A DNA stretch of 64,000 nt from Limnanthes douglasii subsp. nivea (GCA_036936605.1 JAUPFV010000002.1:165408813-165472812); one strand, 5' to 3'. Positions 9,451 through 21,101 are shown, counted from the first letter of the stretch. Notes: a model not told the origin generated them from the letters alone. Numbers and translations are program-made.

Positions 9451-11826
9451 TTATTTCTTCCAAGTGATGCAAGATAGAACCTTTTTCCCATATGGGTTGG
9501 TCCTCAGAGCATGGACATAAGGTCTTATGGCATCCACCAAAACAGCATGAACAGAACCCTAGTCACCAACACCGAAATAGGAGGACTCGGTTAATAATGC
9601 TCATCCTTTTTTTGTCCAAACAAACAAATACAATAAAGTTTGATGAAATGATTTAGATTTACTTTTGATTGACGCAGTGCTGCTTGGATAACATAGTTTC
9701 CATACGGGTCCTGCATGACTTGATCTAGACGAGCATCATTCACAAGTTCCCTGATTATACGGGCACGCCGATCCTCACTTACATTTCTCAGGCACTTCTC
9801 AACCACATTACTGCTACATTTTTGCATGGCCAAATCTGTAAAGTTACCTTCCAACTGATCTAGAATGTTGACCGTAGCCCAAGGAAGTTGGAGGTCGAAG
9901 ACAAATTGTACAACGTAGTTGCTATATGTAAAATGGAACAAGTTTGTAAGTATAGTAAACACTTGTATGATTAGATAGTAGGAGTACGTACCCAAAGGGA
10001 TCTTGGGAAAGGATGAGGGAGTTGGATGTGATCTCACTGACTAAGCGGTGACTTAGCTCACCCGGGCACTGGCTAAGGCATTTTTGAAGCACACAACACC
10101 CATGCCTATCTGTTGCAAGTTCAACACAGTGACTAGTTGCCGCATCAAAAAGGAACTGCACACGACATCCAATCAACATCACTTCACTCGCTATAAGTAA
10201 TAACAAACAGCTATTATAAACAATTATTTGTTTCCTACCTTGCTGCATTCGTGTGTCAAACATTGCAAGCAGCGCTGGGCAACATGGTTACCGTTCATAT
10301 TTTTAATCAACATCACTATACCAGACTTCAATGCAGAAACAACCATTGAAATCTGCTCTGGCGTTTTGAGAGTTTCGATAACTTTTTGAACGGCCCGGGT
10401 CCTGACCAAACCATTAATACTCAGAAACAAACATAACTGACTAACTATATGTATAATTGTATATAAACAAAACCTAAAAAGTAAAAAGTAAAAAGTTAAA
10501 CGAGAGAGGGAGGGGGAGAACAAACCCATGCATGTCACATGATATCCGGACAAGGTCTCCTCCCGGTTTTCTGGTTATGGCACGAAGAATTTGCATTCGC
10601 TGATCCTCATTGCACACTTCGAGAAGCTTCTGAACGAGATAATTCCCAAAAGGGTCTGTCATAAGCTCAACAATGTGATTAATGATCTCTAGAAAGATCT
10701 TCTCAATATCTTCAGGTTTTTTTTCTGAAAATTTCTTCTGCAAGAAGCGACAGCCGTGTTGATCCTTGGCCATGAAATATATTTTACCACTGGCTTCTTC
10801 AAGAGAAGTATACTTCTGAGGCTGTTGTCTGAAATCTGCAGTGATTTTATCCCATGGAGCAAAAGCATCCAAGTGGTAGCAGTGGGCATTTGATAGTGAT
10901 CTTCCAGTTGCAGTGCCGTTGAGATTGAGATGATTACACGTTTCATTTCCTCCAAGGAAGCCAAACTTAAGGGCCTTAACCGTATGCAAACCTTGTTGAG
11001 ATCTAGTCAAGATCTTTTGGGGATAAGTGGGCTTTCTATCAATCCAGAAGGGGAAGGGTAAGGGTTCGGGTTCCTGTTCGAGTTGGTTTTCGAGTTGGAG
11101 TCTGGAGTCCAAAAAGTGTTGTTGTCTGAGAGTGTCAGCAGGAGTAGGAGTATGAGTAGGAGTATGAGTAGGAGTAGGAGGATGCTTGTGGCTATGCAGG
11201 TATAGGAATTGGTGGTTCATCCTATATAACTGCTCCTCCTCCATACTGGTAAATCTAAAATGGGGCTGGTGTCGGGAATTGAAATAGTTAAGGGAAGACT
11301 GGGAATCCAATAAGTACTGCTGGTGATCAGAGAGCATAGCGAACTCTAGACGAGGAAGCTGCATGTTGTTATTGTTGTGGTTGTGAAAGCCAGTTTGAGT
11401 TTGAGTTTGAGTTTGAGTTTGAGTTTGAGTTTGACTATGAGTATGGGAGGGAGCATAAGGGAGTTGTAGTTTTTTATCTTTTGTAGGGTCGAAAGAATAA
11501 GGGGGAAGGAACATGAGCTGCGAGGAGATAGGTTGTAGAGTGTTTTCCCTGAGGTCGGTGAGTGATGATGTGAAGGAGAGGTCGTCGGGCAAATTAGCTT
11601 CGTTTTCAGGCTTTTTGGGTAAACCGGAGTTTAGACGTACCATCTTATCTCCCCCTCCCACTCCCACTCCCGACTCCGACGTAACATTTGGGATTTCACC
11701 CAGAATTTTGTCAAACTCATCGAATTCTAATGCACTTCCCGTTCCCGTTGCCGTTCCACCTCCACTTCCACTTCCACTTCCACTTCGTATGCGTTGCATT
11801 TTGCTGCACTTAAACGGAGGTTGCAA
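9451..11826 (-). CDS. Pumilio/PUF-family RNA-binding protein, five exons
   Basis: Exons (minus strand): 11826-10526, 10401-10239, 10155-9992, 9921-9663 and 9558-9451. All four introns (124, 83, 70, 104 bp) have GT..AG ends, and the phases join without a shift, giving 1995 coding bases (664 residues plus TAA). The N-terminal half is low-complexity: a Gly/Ser run near residues 15-24, (QT)n near 132-145, and a Pro/Thr/His run near 216-230. The C-terminal half (about 330-664) is a Pumilio homology domain with eight repeats. RNA-contact triplets visible are C359-R360-Q363, N395-Y396-Q399, T435-R436-Q439, N472-H473-Q476, C508-C509-Q512, N544-Y545-Q548, S580-N581-E584 and N618-Y619-Q622. In known PUF proteins this order reads a UGUA-containing 3' UTR element, to repress or destabilise mRNA in the cytoplasm. 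Repeat 5 has Cys at the usual Arg stacking position. It is closest in style to the divergent plant APUM7-12-type proteins; exact orthology unresolved. This is the only intact host gene seen. The start is the first ATG of the open frame; an upstream non-coding exon is possible. Confidence 0.93.
11393..11434 (-). repeat. Hexanucleotide repeat encoding (Gln-Thr)n in PUF exon 1
   Basis: About seven copies of GTTTGA (plus-strand reading) lie in frame in exon 1 and encode alternating Gln/Thr. In-frame hexamers can change copy number without breaking the gene, so length variation among individuals is likely. Confidence 0.85.
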
Positions 11827-12580
11827 ATTGTTAAAGGAAAGCCTGATCCGTTTGTTTATTTATTTATTTACTAAATTACTCTTAGATTACAATCCATTTA
11901 CTTGTAAGTAAATGGATGATGATGATGAGGATGGTGATCTAATGAGATATAAGAGAATGAGACCCATAAACACATTACAGTAATATATATATATAAACCT
12001 AATAGAGAAGCAATACGGATCTCAACAGGTGATTATAGTACAAAGAAAATGCAGATCATAATTGGTTTTGGTTTTTGTTTTAGTTTTGTTAATTAAATAG
12101 ACAAAATCCGTAGCACTGAAAGCGTTTCCAGTGATGCACACCATCCAACCGAACAACCAATATTAATTATTAAATACTAAATGAAAGAAAGAAACAAACA
12201 AACAACCAAACGTACCGGTACCTCTCTCGCCGGTACTTCTTGATCAATACTAATTTATAAATTAAAAAATATGAAACCAAATAAAAAAGGAAGAGGAAAT
12301 GCAAAGAAAGCGAAGTGTGTGATGGTATTGGTACAATGGTATTTGGAAATTCTTCTTTTGTTTCAGGTTTTGGTATTGATAGGCGGCGTGATGAAGAAGA
12401 AGGAGAAGGAGCCAGACGGTTCAAAGGAGTGTGAATGATAGAGTGACTTCTCAAACTCACAATTACACTTCCCCTCTTTCATTTTCTATTTTTCATTTTT
12501 TTTTATTTCCCATTTATAATTTTTTTTTACCAAAACAATATCCACATAACTAACGCCACACTACCCGGCCGGCTATATAC
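11827..12580 (-). promoter_or_regulatory. Probable 5' leader and promoter of the PUF gene
   Basis: Upstream of the PUF start. On the minus strand, 12460-12300 is rich in C/T and CTT/TCC runs, like plant 5' UTRs. A TATA-like TATATAG lies at 12574-12580. A 96-codon minus-strand ORF (12460-12170) lies here. It has no recognisable domain and ends in a hydrophobic, AT-driven stretch, so I treat it as leader or chance ORF. A GTACGT or GTACCG near 12220 could be a splice donor for a leader intron. All of this is inference. Confidence 0.35.
11893..11916. repeat. Near-perfect palindrome upstream of the PUF start codon
   Basis: TCCATTTACTT and its exact reverse complement are separated by two bases. 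It lies 67-90 bases before the ATG, so it would form a hairpin in the leader if transcribed, or could be a dyad protein-binding site. Function unknown. Confidence 0.7.
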
Positions 12581-12607
12581 AACAGCACTAACAAACCCCA
12601 AAACAAT

Positions 12608-12643
12608 TAATATTATTATTATATTATTATTAATAATAATAAT
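12608..12643. repeat. AAT/ATT microsatellite, self-complementary
   Basis: A TATTATTATT-type run followed directly by TAATAATAAT, which can fold back on itself. Confidence 0.85.
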
Positions 12644-12964
12644 GGCCAAGTACCATCCAAAGGGATGCAGTGCAATGCTGCTTAAATTACCACTATCTCT
12701 ATTTTATTTTCTTCTTTCTTATTTCTAAAACAACTCGACTCTAAGACCTATACCAACTGTTTATCTAATTTATAGTAATTTTCTATCCTCCTCTAATCCA
12801 ATTAACACTTTAATTTTACAACATAATATATAAACTTTACACTTTAATTATGCTCTATCATGTTTTATTCCATCTTTCACCTACTTTCCTTTATTTTTGT
12901 AAGACATTTATTACCTTTCTTCTAATATTGACCAAAGCAACCTACTTTCTCTTGTATAATTATT

Positions 12965-12965
<1 letters not shown>

Positions 12966-13010
<45 letters not shown>

Positions 13011-13011
13011 G
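12966..13011. repeat. (AAT)n microsatellite
   Basis: About 15 uninterrupted AAT repeats in intergenic DNA. Confidence 0.9.
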
Positions 13012-13469
13012 AATTCGAAATTTGATAAATGATGAAATAAGGGGTTGACTTTTTTAAATAATATATTTAATACATAACTTTTTAGTTGAAAAAGAAAATG
13101 ACATCAGGAAGTAAAAATGTGGATACAATGAGAACTGAAACAGCGGGGTCTTAGGATCACATTTAACTAACTGTTTCTAATTGTAACTGAAGCCTACTAT
13201 CTTGGCACCCTATTGACTACCACCGGGTCCACCACCACACTACTATTCAATCAATTACTCAATTTTCGCTCGATTTATATTTATCAATTTCAAATAAAAA
13301 ACATCCATTTTATTCTCATATATTTAATCTAATACTCCTAAACAATATTAATGTTTTCTCATACTCAACCTCCCAATTTCGATTTCCAATTCTTTTTTCA
13401 TACAAAGATATGACACTTTGAAATATATGACTATCATAAGAATGTTAAAAATTATATTTTTTATTCGTA

Positions 13470-14070
13470 TTTTTTTGAGCTTTAATTTACTTACCTTTAC
13501 ACTATATTTTTGAAACTCGATCCTTTCTTAAATATAAATTCACGTCTTTAAAATAAGGTGGATATCCAGATTTTTTCCGAAACTATTTTATGCTCTGAAA
13601 AGGAGATATTTCAGTCACGATTGGATATCAGGACCTCCCCATAATGTATTACGGGGAGGCACAACATCAGCCAATAATATAAACTTTTAGATAAAGTCTC
13701 TTATCATTTGAGCCATCACATCAGGTTTCCAAGGAGTTAAATCTCGTAATTAATCTCTCAATTTTTTTTTTTCTATTTTACACCAAAATGTCTAAGTTTG
13801 AATTTTTAGTTTGAATTTAAAAAAAAATGTTTTTTTATATGAAGTTTTTATTTGATTTTTTTAGCCTTAACTTAAAAAAATATCTTTTTATTTGTATCTT
13901 TTTATTTGTATTTTTTTAGTTTTAATTTAGTTACTCTTACACTTTTTAAATTTGATTTTTTTTAAAATGTAAATTTGTGTCTTTATTAGATTAAAGTGGA
14001 TATGGAATTTATTTAAATTTTTTTGTTGTAGAAAAAACACCTCAATCAAGACTAAATATCAGTGTTTCCT
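13470..14070. repeat. Diverged direct duplication in intergenic DNA
   Basis: About 13475-13640 and 13905-14070 share the same order of motifs: GAGCTTTAATTTACTTAC versus TAGTTTTAATTTAGTTAC, then a TACAC..TTT block, AAATT(C/T)(A/G)(C/T)GTCTTTA, GTGGATAT, and an ATATCAG near the end. Divergence is heavy. A short hairpin (CCTCCCC at 13634-13640 with GGGGAGG at 13653-13659) follows the first copy. Its origin is unknown; an old non-autonomous element is possible. Confidence 0.5.
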
Positions 14071-14693
14071 CTCAAAGTGTATATCATATTACTTTTTAAA
14101 AAAAACATCGACCAATGTAAAGACCATTAAAAGGGATCTCACTTTTGTATCGCTGAGCTTGAGTTGTCACCTTGCGTTACTTAGAGTTAGTTTCGATTGA
14201 TCTGGCCCCAAGGAGAAGATTTGCCACACTACTCTTTCGATGGAAATCGAAAAGAAGATAATGACGAGGATGGGAATTCCCCACCTAACGTGACCCACCC
14301 TATTAGCAAGTTCACACACGATATTCTGGTTTTACCTTCCGTCGTGACCACAAACTAATCCATTGTAAGTTTTAGTTTTTTTTTAATGTTTATTGCTTTT
14401 TAGAATGCCCGAGGGTTAAATAACTCTATTAGGAAAATTCATATAATTGAATTTATAGTCAGTTATGTATATATATAATGATTATAGTTGTAACTAAGGT
14501 ACGCCTTCCAAATGTATATTCGATTATAAGATTTATCGCCCCATTTTAACACCACATCACTAATCATGCCTATCATCCTTTATGCAGGATTAGGATTCTT
14601 TGGTATCATAAATATCTCTATGTTATCATATTCCTCACAGTTCAATCACTATAAATCTAGAATTCTTAATCTCCCAATCTCATTTTCCTTCAC
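14071..14693. other. Intergenic DNA left of element 1, nothing recognised
   Basis: A more GC-rich patch at 14160-14360 has no ORF or RNA gene that I recognise; the remainder is AT-rich. Confidence 0.5.
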
Positions 14694-15046
14694 TGAAAGT
14701 AGGATTTTGAGGATTAAATTGTAAATAATACAAATTTAAAGATTAAACTATAAATAATGTAAGTTTGGTCTTTAAATTACATGTAATATAAGTTTTAGAG
14801 AACATTTATGATTATGTATAATTATTAAGGACTAAATAGCAGTTTGTCATCTTTTATAACCTATTTCACTTTAAGACTAAGTCTTGGCTCCTTTATAAAG
14901 GGCAAGGCTACTATAATAAATGAGTTGAACACTTTTTCTATTGAACTCATTTGTACTTGAACTTTCTCTCTCTAAAAACTCTCTAACTCTTTCTCTCTCT
15001 AGACTTCTCCTAAAACAATTTACTAAGGTGAAATCTTAACTCATCA
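14694..15046 (+). repeat. Element 1 5' LTR
   Basis: Matches 24695-25031. It has a TATA-like TTTATAAAG at 14892, a CT-rich (CTCTCT) downstream part and ends AACTCATCA. It carries about 25-30 bases after the TATA box that the 3' LTR lacks. Confidence 0.9.
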
Positions 15047-15048
15047 AA

Positions 15049-15062
15049 TTGGCGACTTCACT
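15049..15062 (+). other. Element 1 primer-binding site
   Basis: TGGCGACTTCACTA follows the LTR end after two bases. The same TGGCGAC core follows the LTRs of elements 2 and 3. It begins with TGG, as expected for pairing with a tRNA 3' CCA end; tRNA identity not determined. Confidence 0.7.
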
Positions 15063-15112
15063 AGGGACTGAATAAATGAAATCAATGACTTTATCTGTTC
15101 GAATTTGATACA

Positions 15113-16640
15113 ATGAATCTCGAGAACAATCCTTCTCTTCGATCAACGACGGAGACTCTAAAAGATGATTTACAAAGAGACGGAAGTAGGCCTGATGGAT
15201 CATCTCTGATCCAAACTCAATCTGATATTGGGGTACGAATGAATCAGCTTTTAGACAAGATTAATGCGTTAAATGAGAAGTATGAAAGAAGGGAACAAGA
15301 GATCCACTCGGCGAAGCTTAAATCTGAGGTTAGGCAAGAAACAGAAAAAAACTGAGATTTGCGATCAATCAGATCAATCTTTTGATGATCGACGAGCTAA
15401 AGTTGAGCACAAAAAAGCACGTTTTGTGTCTTCTAAAGAGAAATATTCATCTCGTAAAGGGAAAAAGATAAGCAAAAGTATGCAACCTCTAGTAACGAGA
15501 AGGTAGAAAGCTCAGCTTCGGGTTTTAAGAGATACATGGGTTCTTCGAAAGAGGAATCAGACAGAGATCAGTCGAGGAAACATAAAACAGAGAGTAAATC
15601 TAAAAGGGATAATGTTCCTCATTCTACATGGTGCGAAGGAAACACTTCGAATCAATATGGTGAATCTGATCGAAATCTATATGTTACAATGGGAACATAT
15701 GATCAGTTTATTAAAGATGTCGACTGGAGAAACTCTCCGTCGTTCCATAACGCTTCCGAAGCGTTTTGACATTTCCAAGGTAGAGAAGTTCGATGGGATG
15801 CAGGATCCCGATGATCACATTGAACAGTTCAAGAACTATATAATGAATTTCAAAGATGACGACCGGCTGGTGTGTTGTGCATTTTCACAGACTTTTAAGG
15901 GAACAACTCTAAAGTGGTACAGTCGGATTATAAGGGGGTCCATTTCAAATTTTAGAGATTTGTATGCAGCATTTCGAAGGCGGTTTGTGGGAAGCAAAGA
16001 AATGAGAGCAAATAGTGATACCATTATTTAGTGCAAGCACGCACATGGAGAGAAGTTGAAGGATTATACGAAGATATTGACCAAATCTAGTTTGGACAAC
16101 TGTGAAGAGAACGTGGCGATTGGAGCTTTTCGCCAAGGATTATTGCCAGGGGATCTGGCCAATGAGACTACGAAGAGAAGAGCCTTAACTTTTGGAACTT
16201 TGGTGGCTCAAGTTGAGAATCAGATCAAAGTCGATGAGTCAACTTGGGTCCAATGAGGACTGGTTAGTACTCCAAAGAATTCGGTCAGGCGGCCAATAAC
16301 CAAGGGCAGCCCTCGAATGGAAATGGTAATCAGCAGTCAAAGAACAATAATTTTCCTCCTCAGAGTGGTAGATATTCAAATCACACTCCATCTAACACTT
16401 ATAATAGGCCTAGATCAAATCAGTGGGTCAAACCAAAGTTATATGCTGATCTGACAGAGAACGTAGCTATGATCTAGGATAAGACCAAGAGCTTCGTAAA
16501 TTTTAGGAAGCCAACCCCAATTAGTAGGCAAAGGGAGGAAAGAAATAACAAGTTTTGCATATATCATGAGGATATTGGGCATGATATAAATGACTGCATT
16601 GCTTTGAAGAAAGAGATTCAATTTTTGATTTAATATGGAA
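15113..16640 (+). pseudogene. Element 1 gag
   Basis: Starts MNLENNPSLRSTTETL and runs through a charged, helical N-terminus. The plant gypsy capsid core follows: KVEKFDGMQDPDDHIEQF, FSQTFKGTTLKWYSRI and FVGSKEMR (15775-16010). Next come a helical block (16056-16256) and the zinc-knuckle variant CIYHEDIGHDINDC near 16555-16600. Frameshifts near 15350 and 15760 and stops near 16029 and 16254 split it. The N-terminal region is shared with element 2's gag. Confidence 0.8.
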
Positions 16641-16874
16641 AGCTCATGACTTATGTAAAGTCGCACGGGAGCGGATCGACTAAATAATGTTGCACCAACT
16701 GAGAATTTGATGCTTTTAGATTCAAATCCTGAACCATTTGATGCTTCTTCCGAGTATGTGGAGAAAGATTCGAACAGATTGCTTCTGATGGCAGTCGATG
16801 AGCCCATAAAAAAAGGGCATGTGCGAGATTTATGCAACTTCTTTGAATCGTTGGCCATTTTTTGAGGTAATTCG

Positions 16875-17480
16875 ATGACTGGTGATTCAGATAGTTCAAG
16901 GAAGAGGCATGTTGTCAGCTTGATAACTCAAATTGAAGGGAAAATACGCACACATTTTTATAGAAAGAAAGTTATTCCTTTCATTTTGTTTGATGAATAT
17001 GATCTACGAGGTACTGCAGGACCACATGAAGATGTTGTGGTTATTGGAGCAGAGGTGGCTGGCGTCGAAATTCGATGTGTGCTGATTGACACTGGTAGTT
17101 CTTCTAATGTCCTTTTTAAATACACCTATGATAGAATGACAAATCCACATCGTATTTCTCAACCATATCAAATGATTATTTGATTCACGAGTGTAACAAC
17201 TCGTAATGTTGGAGAATTCGAGGGTGAAGTGAGTTTGGGAAAATAACCATTTAAGAAAAAAGTCCATGTACTTTTTGTGGTGGTGGACTGTCCCACAAGT
17301 TACAATGCTATTTTTGGAAGATCATGTCTTTCAAGAATGTATGGGGTTGTGTCTACAGTTCATCAGTGTTTTAGGTATGTGGTTGAAGATCGAATTGGGG
17401 TCGTTCGAGGCGATCAGAAGGTTGCTAGGGAATTTTATGCCACTGCACTTCGGATCTGAGGATCCAGCAGTGGAGACTTA
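16875..17480 (+). pseudogene. Element 1 aspartic protease
   Basis: Retropepsin-like domain: VLIDTGSSSNVLF (near 17080) keeps the DTG catalytic triplet. VVDCPTSYNAIFGRSCLSRM follows in another frame (17277-17340), which is the usual C-terminal part of the Tat protease. One stop (after QMII, 17181) and a shift interrupt it. It would cut the Gag-Pol polyprotein. Confidence 0.8.
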
Positions 17481-18990
17481 ATGCATGAATAACAGTTAGA
17501 AGGAGTACCCTCAGATTTGGAAGAAAGGGTTGATGATCTGAGGGAAACCCCAGGGTTTTTAACGGCAAGTGAAGAGATTGAGGAGTTCACTTTTTCGGAA
17601 TAGAATGTGCTTCGAATTGGAACCTTATTGACCCCACTTCTACGTCAACAACTGCTGGATTTTTTATCTTCTAATTTGGATGTCTTCTCTTGTAAGACAG
17701 AGGATGTAACAGAGTACCAATTGAGGTAATTAGTCACAGCTTGGCTATCGATTCGAAGGTTAAGCCGGTTATTAAAAAAAGATGAGCATTTTCTTCGGAG
17801 AAGGCAGAAGCGATTGTTTCCGAAGTGAATCGATTATCTAAGGTCAGACACATAAGGGAGTCACAATATCCATTGTGGATGGCAAATCCGGTTGTGGTAA
17901 AAAAAATGGAAAATGGAGAATGTGTGTGGATTTACAGATTTGAATCGAGCTTGTCCCAAAGATCAATTTCCTGTTCCTCTAATAGATTAGTTGATTGACT
18001 TTACTTCAGGAAATAAAATTTTAACTTTTATGGATGCTTTTGTAGGATATAATCAAATCCAAATGGATTCAAAAGATCAAGAATGCACAACTTTCAAAAC
18101 TGATAGGGGCCTGCACTCTTATAGGGTAATGCCCTTTGGATTGAAAAATACTGGAGCCACTTATCAGAGGTTGATGAATAACGATTTGCTACTCAGATCG
18201 GAAGGAATATGGAGGTATATATAGATAACATGGTGGTAAAACGTTCAAAGGATGAAGTGCATATTGATGATTTAGATGAAGCTTTTTTGAATTTAAGGGC
18301 AATCGAGTTAAAGTTAAATCCTGAAAAGTGCACATTGGGAGTTCGATCGGGGAAGTTTTTGGGTTTTGTCATCAGTGAAAAAGGAATAGAGGCTGACCTA
18401 GTAAAATTGAAAGCCTTGATAACAATGAATTCACCTCGGTCTATCAAAGAAGCGCAAATTCTGACCGGAAGGTTAGCAACACTTAATCGATTTATTTCTA
18501 GATTTTCTGACAAATGCTTTCCTTTCTTTCAAGTGTTATGAGGACCAAGCAGATTTGAATAGACATTAGAATGTGAAGCAGCATTCACAAACATTAAAAA
18601 TTTGTTGTTATCACTAGAGATTTTGTCAAAGCCTCGAAATGAGGAGAAGCTATTTTTGTACATCGCGATATCAGATTTTGCACTGAGCGCAGTATTAATT
18701 AGTGAGGATTCAGGAGTTCCGAAGACGACGTATTACATTAGTAAAAGTTTGGTGGCAGCAGAAAAGAGATATATGGAATTAGAAAAATTGGCATTAGCAC
18801 TGGTAATTGCTTCTAGAAAGATGCGTCTATATTTTTAAGCACATACTATTGAAGTCCGAACTTCATTCGCTTGGAAAAATGGTTTACAACTTTTGATATT
18901 TCGGGGAAAATGACGAAATGGTCAGTGGAGTTGGGGGACTATGACATTTTGTTTACACCTCGAACAACAATAAAGGTACAAGCATTGTCA
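17481..18990 (+). pseudogene. Element 1 reverse transcriptase and gypsy RNase H
   Basis: RT motifs in order: MCVDFTDLNRACPKD (split by a shift near 17910), FMDAFVGYNQIQMD, MPFGLKNTGATYQRLM, then MEVYIDNMVVK, where the catalytic YIDD reads YIDN. It continues LNPEKCTLGVRSGKFLGFVI and LTGRLATLNRFISR. The RNase H-like part is LYIAISDFALSAVLI and RYMELEKLALALVIASRKMR, then KMTKWSVELGDYDILFTPRT. This first RNase H is the degenerate tether type of Tat elements. Stops near 17988 and 18835 and the YIDN change abolish activity. Confidence 0.85.
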
Positions 18991-19059
18991 AATTTTTTCA
19001 TTGAATTCCATTCGAGCCGATCAAATGAGAAAGAAAGAAAAGATGATATTCCAGTAAAT

Positions 19060-19525
19060 TCGAGGTGGGTTGTCCGAACAGATGAAGGATCTAGTGTTTC
19101 AGGGTGCAGTGCTGTGGTTTAGTTAATAGCTCAAACTGGAGAGACAATGATTTAATCTATTAAATTTGGTTTTCATGCTTCAAACAATGAAGCTGAATAC
19201 GAAGCTGCTTTGGTAGGTTTAAGATGGAAAAAATTTGTGGAGCAACTTTAGTACGCTTGGAAACAGATTCTCAATTGTTAGAAAGAATCGTTTGATTTTA
19301 TATCTTCGGGAACTTCAGAATTTAATGCTTCTATTTGACAATGTTGTTGTCGAATATATTGGTCGAGGGAGTAACATGGTCGCTGATTCTTTGCCAAATA
19401 TCGCTTACAAGGAAGAATATCATTGGATTTTGTTACAAGAAAATCCTTCAATTGTTATTCAATCTAACCAATATGTATCTATAGAGGAAGTTTTTGTTAC
19501 ATCTGATGTAATTCAAGGCAATTGA
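19060..19525 (+). pseudogene. Element 1 second (archaeal-type) RNase H
   Basis: RWVVRTDEGSS (first catalytic Asp), SNNEAEYEAALVGLR (catalytic Glu), ETDSQLL (second Asp) and SNMVADSL (last Asp) appear in order but across frames, with stops near 19120 and 19153. This extra RNase H after the gypsy one is a hallmark of the plant Tat lineage. Confidence 0.8.
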
Positions 19526-19547
19526 GGATCAGACATTCTCAGTTTTT

Positions 19548-20591
19548 TTGACTCAAGGAACATTACCAGATGATTCACGATTAGCCAAAAAATTGAGAAG
19601 TAAAGCCTTCAGATATATAGTATTGGATGAAATATTGTATAAAAATGCATTGAGCAGGCCATTGTTACGATGTTTAAAAATGCAAGAATCACAAGAAGTA
19701 TTATCAGAATTGTATGATGGTGAAGGGTCAGCTTATTGTGGATTCAAAGCTCTGTCACGTCGAGTTTTACTTGCACGATTCTATTGGGCTACAATCATGA
19801 ATGATGCTAAAAATTTAGTTCGAAGTTGTGATACTTGTCAGAGATTTGCTAATGCTATTCACAGGCCAGTACCCTTTGATAGATGAGGGATTGATCTGGT
19901 GGGACCTTTGCCGATGGATGCTGGAGGAAGACAAATGATAATTGTAGCGGTGGATTATTTTACAAAATGGGCAGAGGCAGAACCGTTATCAGGGACAAAA
20001 GCAAAGGACGTGATCAAGTTTATTCTGAACAGCATTTGTTGTCGTTTTGGATTTCCTCGACGGATTAAAACAGATAATGGCCCTCAGTTTAATAACAAAG
20101 AGATGGCTTCATTTTGTACTTCTAAAGGAATTCAACAATATTTTTCGACGCCTTTTCATCCTCAAGCTAATGGGCAAGTGGAGGTAACAAACAGAACGAT
20201 TTTAGATGGCTTGAAGAAGAATTTGACAGGGGCAGCAGGAAAATGGCCAAATTATTTGCAAGAGGTACTTTGGGCTTATCAGATAACTCCTAGAGAGGCT
20301 ACAAAGGAGACTCATTTTGCTTTGGCATATGGAATGGATGCAGTCAGCCCCATAGAATCTATGATGTCATCTTTTAGAATAACTCAATATTCTGAAAGAT
20401 CTAAAGATGAAGTTCGAAGGGAGAATTTAGATTTGATTGAGGAGAAAAGAGTTCGAGCTTATTTGAATATAATCCACTATCAAACTCTTATGAGGAATAG
20501 ATATGTTTCGAAAGTGAAAAGAAGGGATTTTAAAGAAGCTGATAAGGTGTTGAGAAAATTTTTCTTGCACACAAAGGAGAAGAACTTTTGA
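19548..20591 (+). pseudogene. Element 1 integrase, C-terminal module missing
   Basis: The HHCC zinc finger ends CDTCQRFAN. The DDE core shows GIDLVGPLPM, KTDNGPQFNN and ANGQVEVTN, so D, D and E are all kept. One stop (TGA for the usual Trp before GIDL, 19884) breaks it. The protein ends at LHTKEKNF. The GKLAPNWEGPYEV-type C-terminal module present in element 3 is absent, and the DNA jumps straight to the conserved post-integrase motif. This looks like a deletion of roughly 160 bases. Confidence 0.85.
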
Positions 20592-20650
20592 ATGGCGCAC
20601 TCTTTCCTATCCTGTTGGCCCATGTAGGTTTTAACGAGGCGTTGTGTACA
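20592..20650 (+). other. Conserved post-integrase motif, element 1
   Basis: CACTCTTTCCTATCCTGTTG then AGGTTTTAACGAGGCG. The same order of words follows integrase in element 2 (minus, 33846-33897) and element 3 (46326-46375). It is non-coding here; see findings. Confidence 0.7.
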
Positions 20651-21101
20651 TATTCAATATTATCAATAAAGTTCGTTTTTGGCCAATGGTTGTTTACACA
20701 TACTTGAATAAAACTATCTTAACAACATATCAAAGACTGATCATCTTTGAGGTTGGTTAAGAGTAGAATGTTCCGAAGTGTTTATAACACTTTTCAAAGA
20801 AATAACTATGCTTAATAATCACATTACAATTTTTTCAAAGTGAAAACTTAATAGCCAACTGAGATTTTTTCAAAGAGCTACCATGTTCACCAATTTCGTT
20901 AAGGTATTTAAAGTGGTAAGTTTACAATTTATAATTGTATGTTGAAAGTTGAAAGTACAAAGTCATATTCGTTTTTAAAATTTAGCATCAAATAATATGT
21001 GAAGAGAATAATAAAACAAGGAGACCGTTTGTCGATTAGATTTATTCTTTGAAGTATAATAAGTAATTTCTTAACATGACAAACACAAAAAAATGATAAA
21101 G
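20651..21101. other. Element 1 spacer between integrase and accessory gene
   Basis: AT-rich, no recognised feature. It corresponds to the 3' region that holds a minisatellite in element 2. Confidence 0.5.

Noticed and set aside
11513..11911. 132-codon plus-strand ORF overlapping PUF exon 1
   Set aside because: It is the antisense reading of low-complexity Gly/Ser and Gln/Thr codons. The minus-strand PUF frame joins across four introns and contains the domain.
12170..12460. 96-codon minus-strand ORF upstream of PUF
   Set aside because: No recognisable domain, and its end is AT-driven hydrophobic sequence. More likely leader DNA; kept only as a note in the leader entry.
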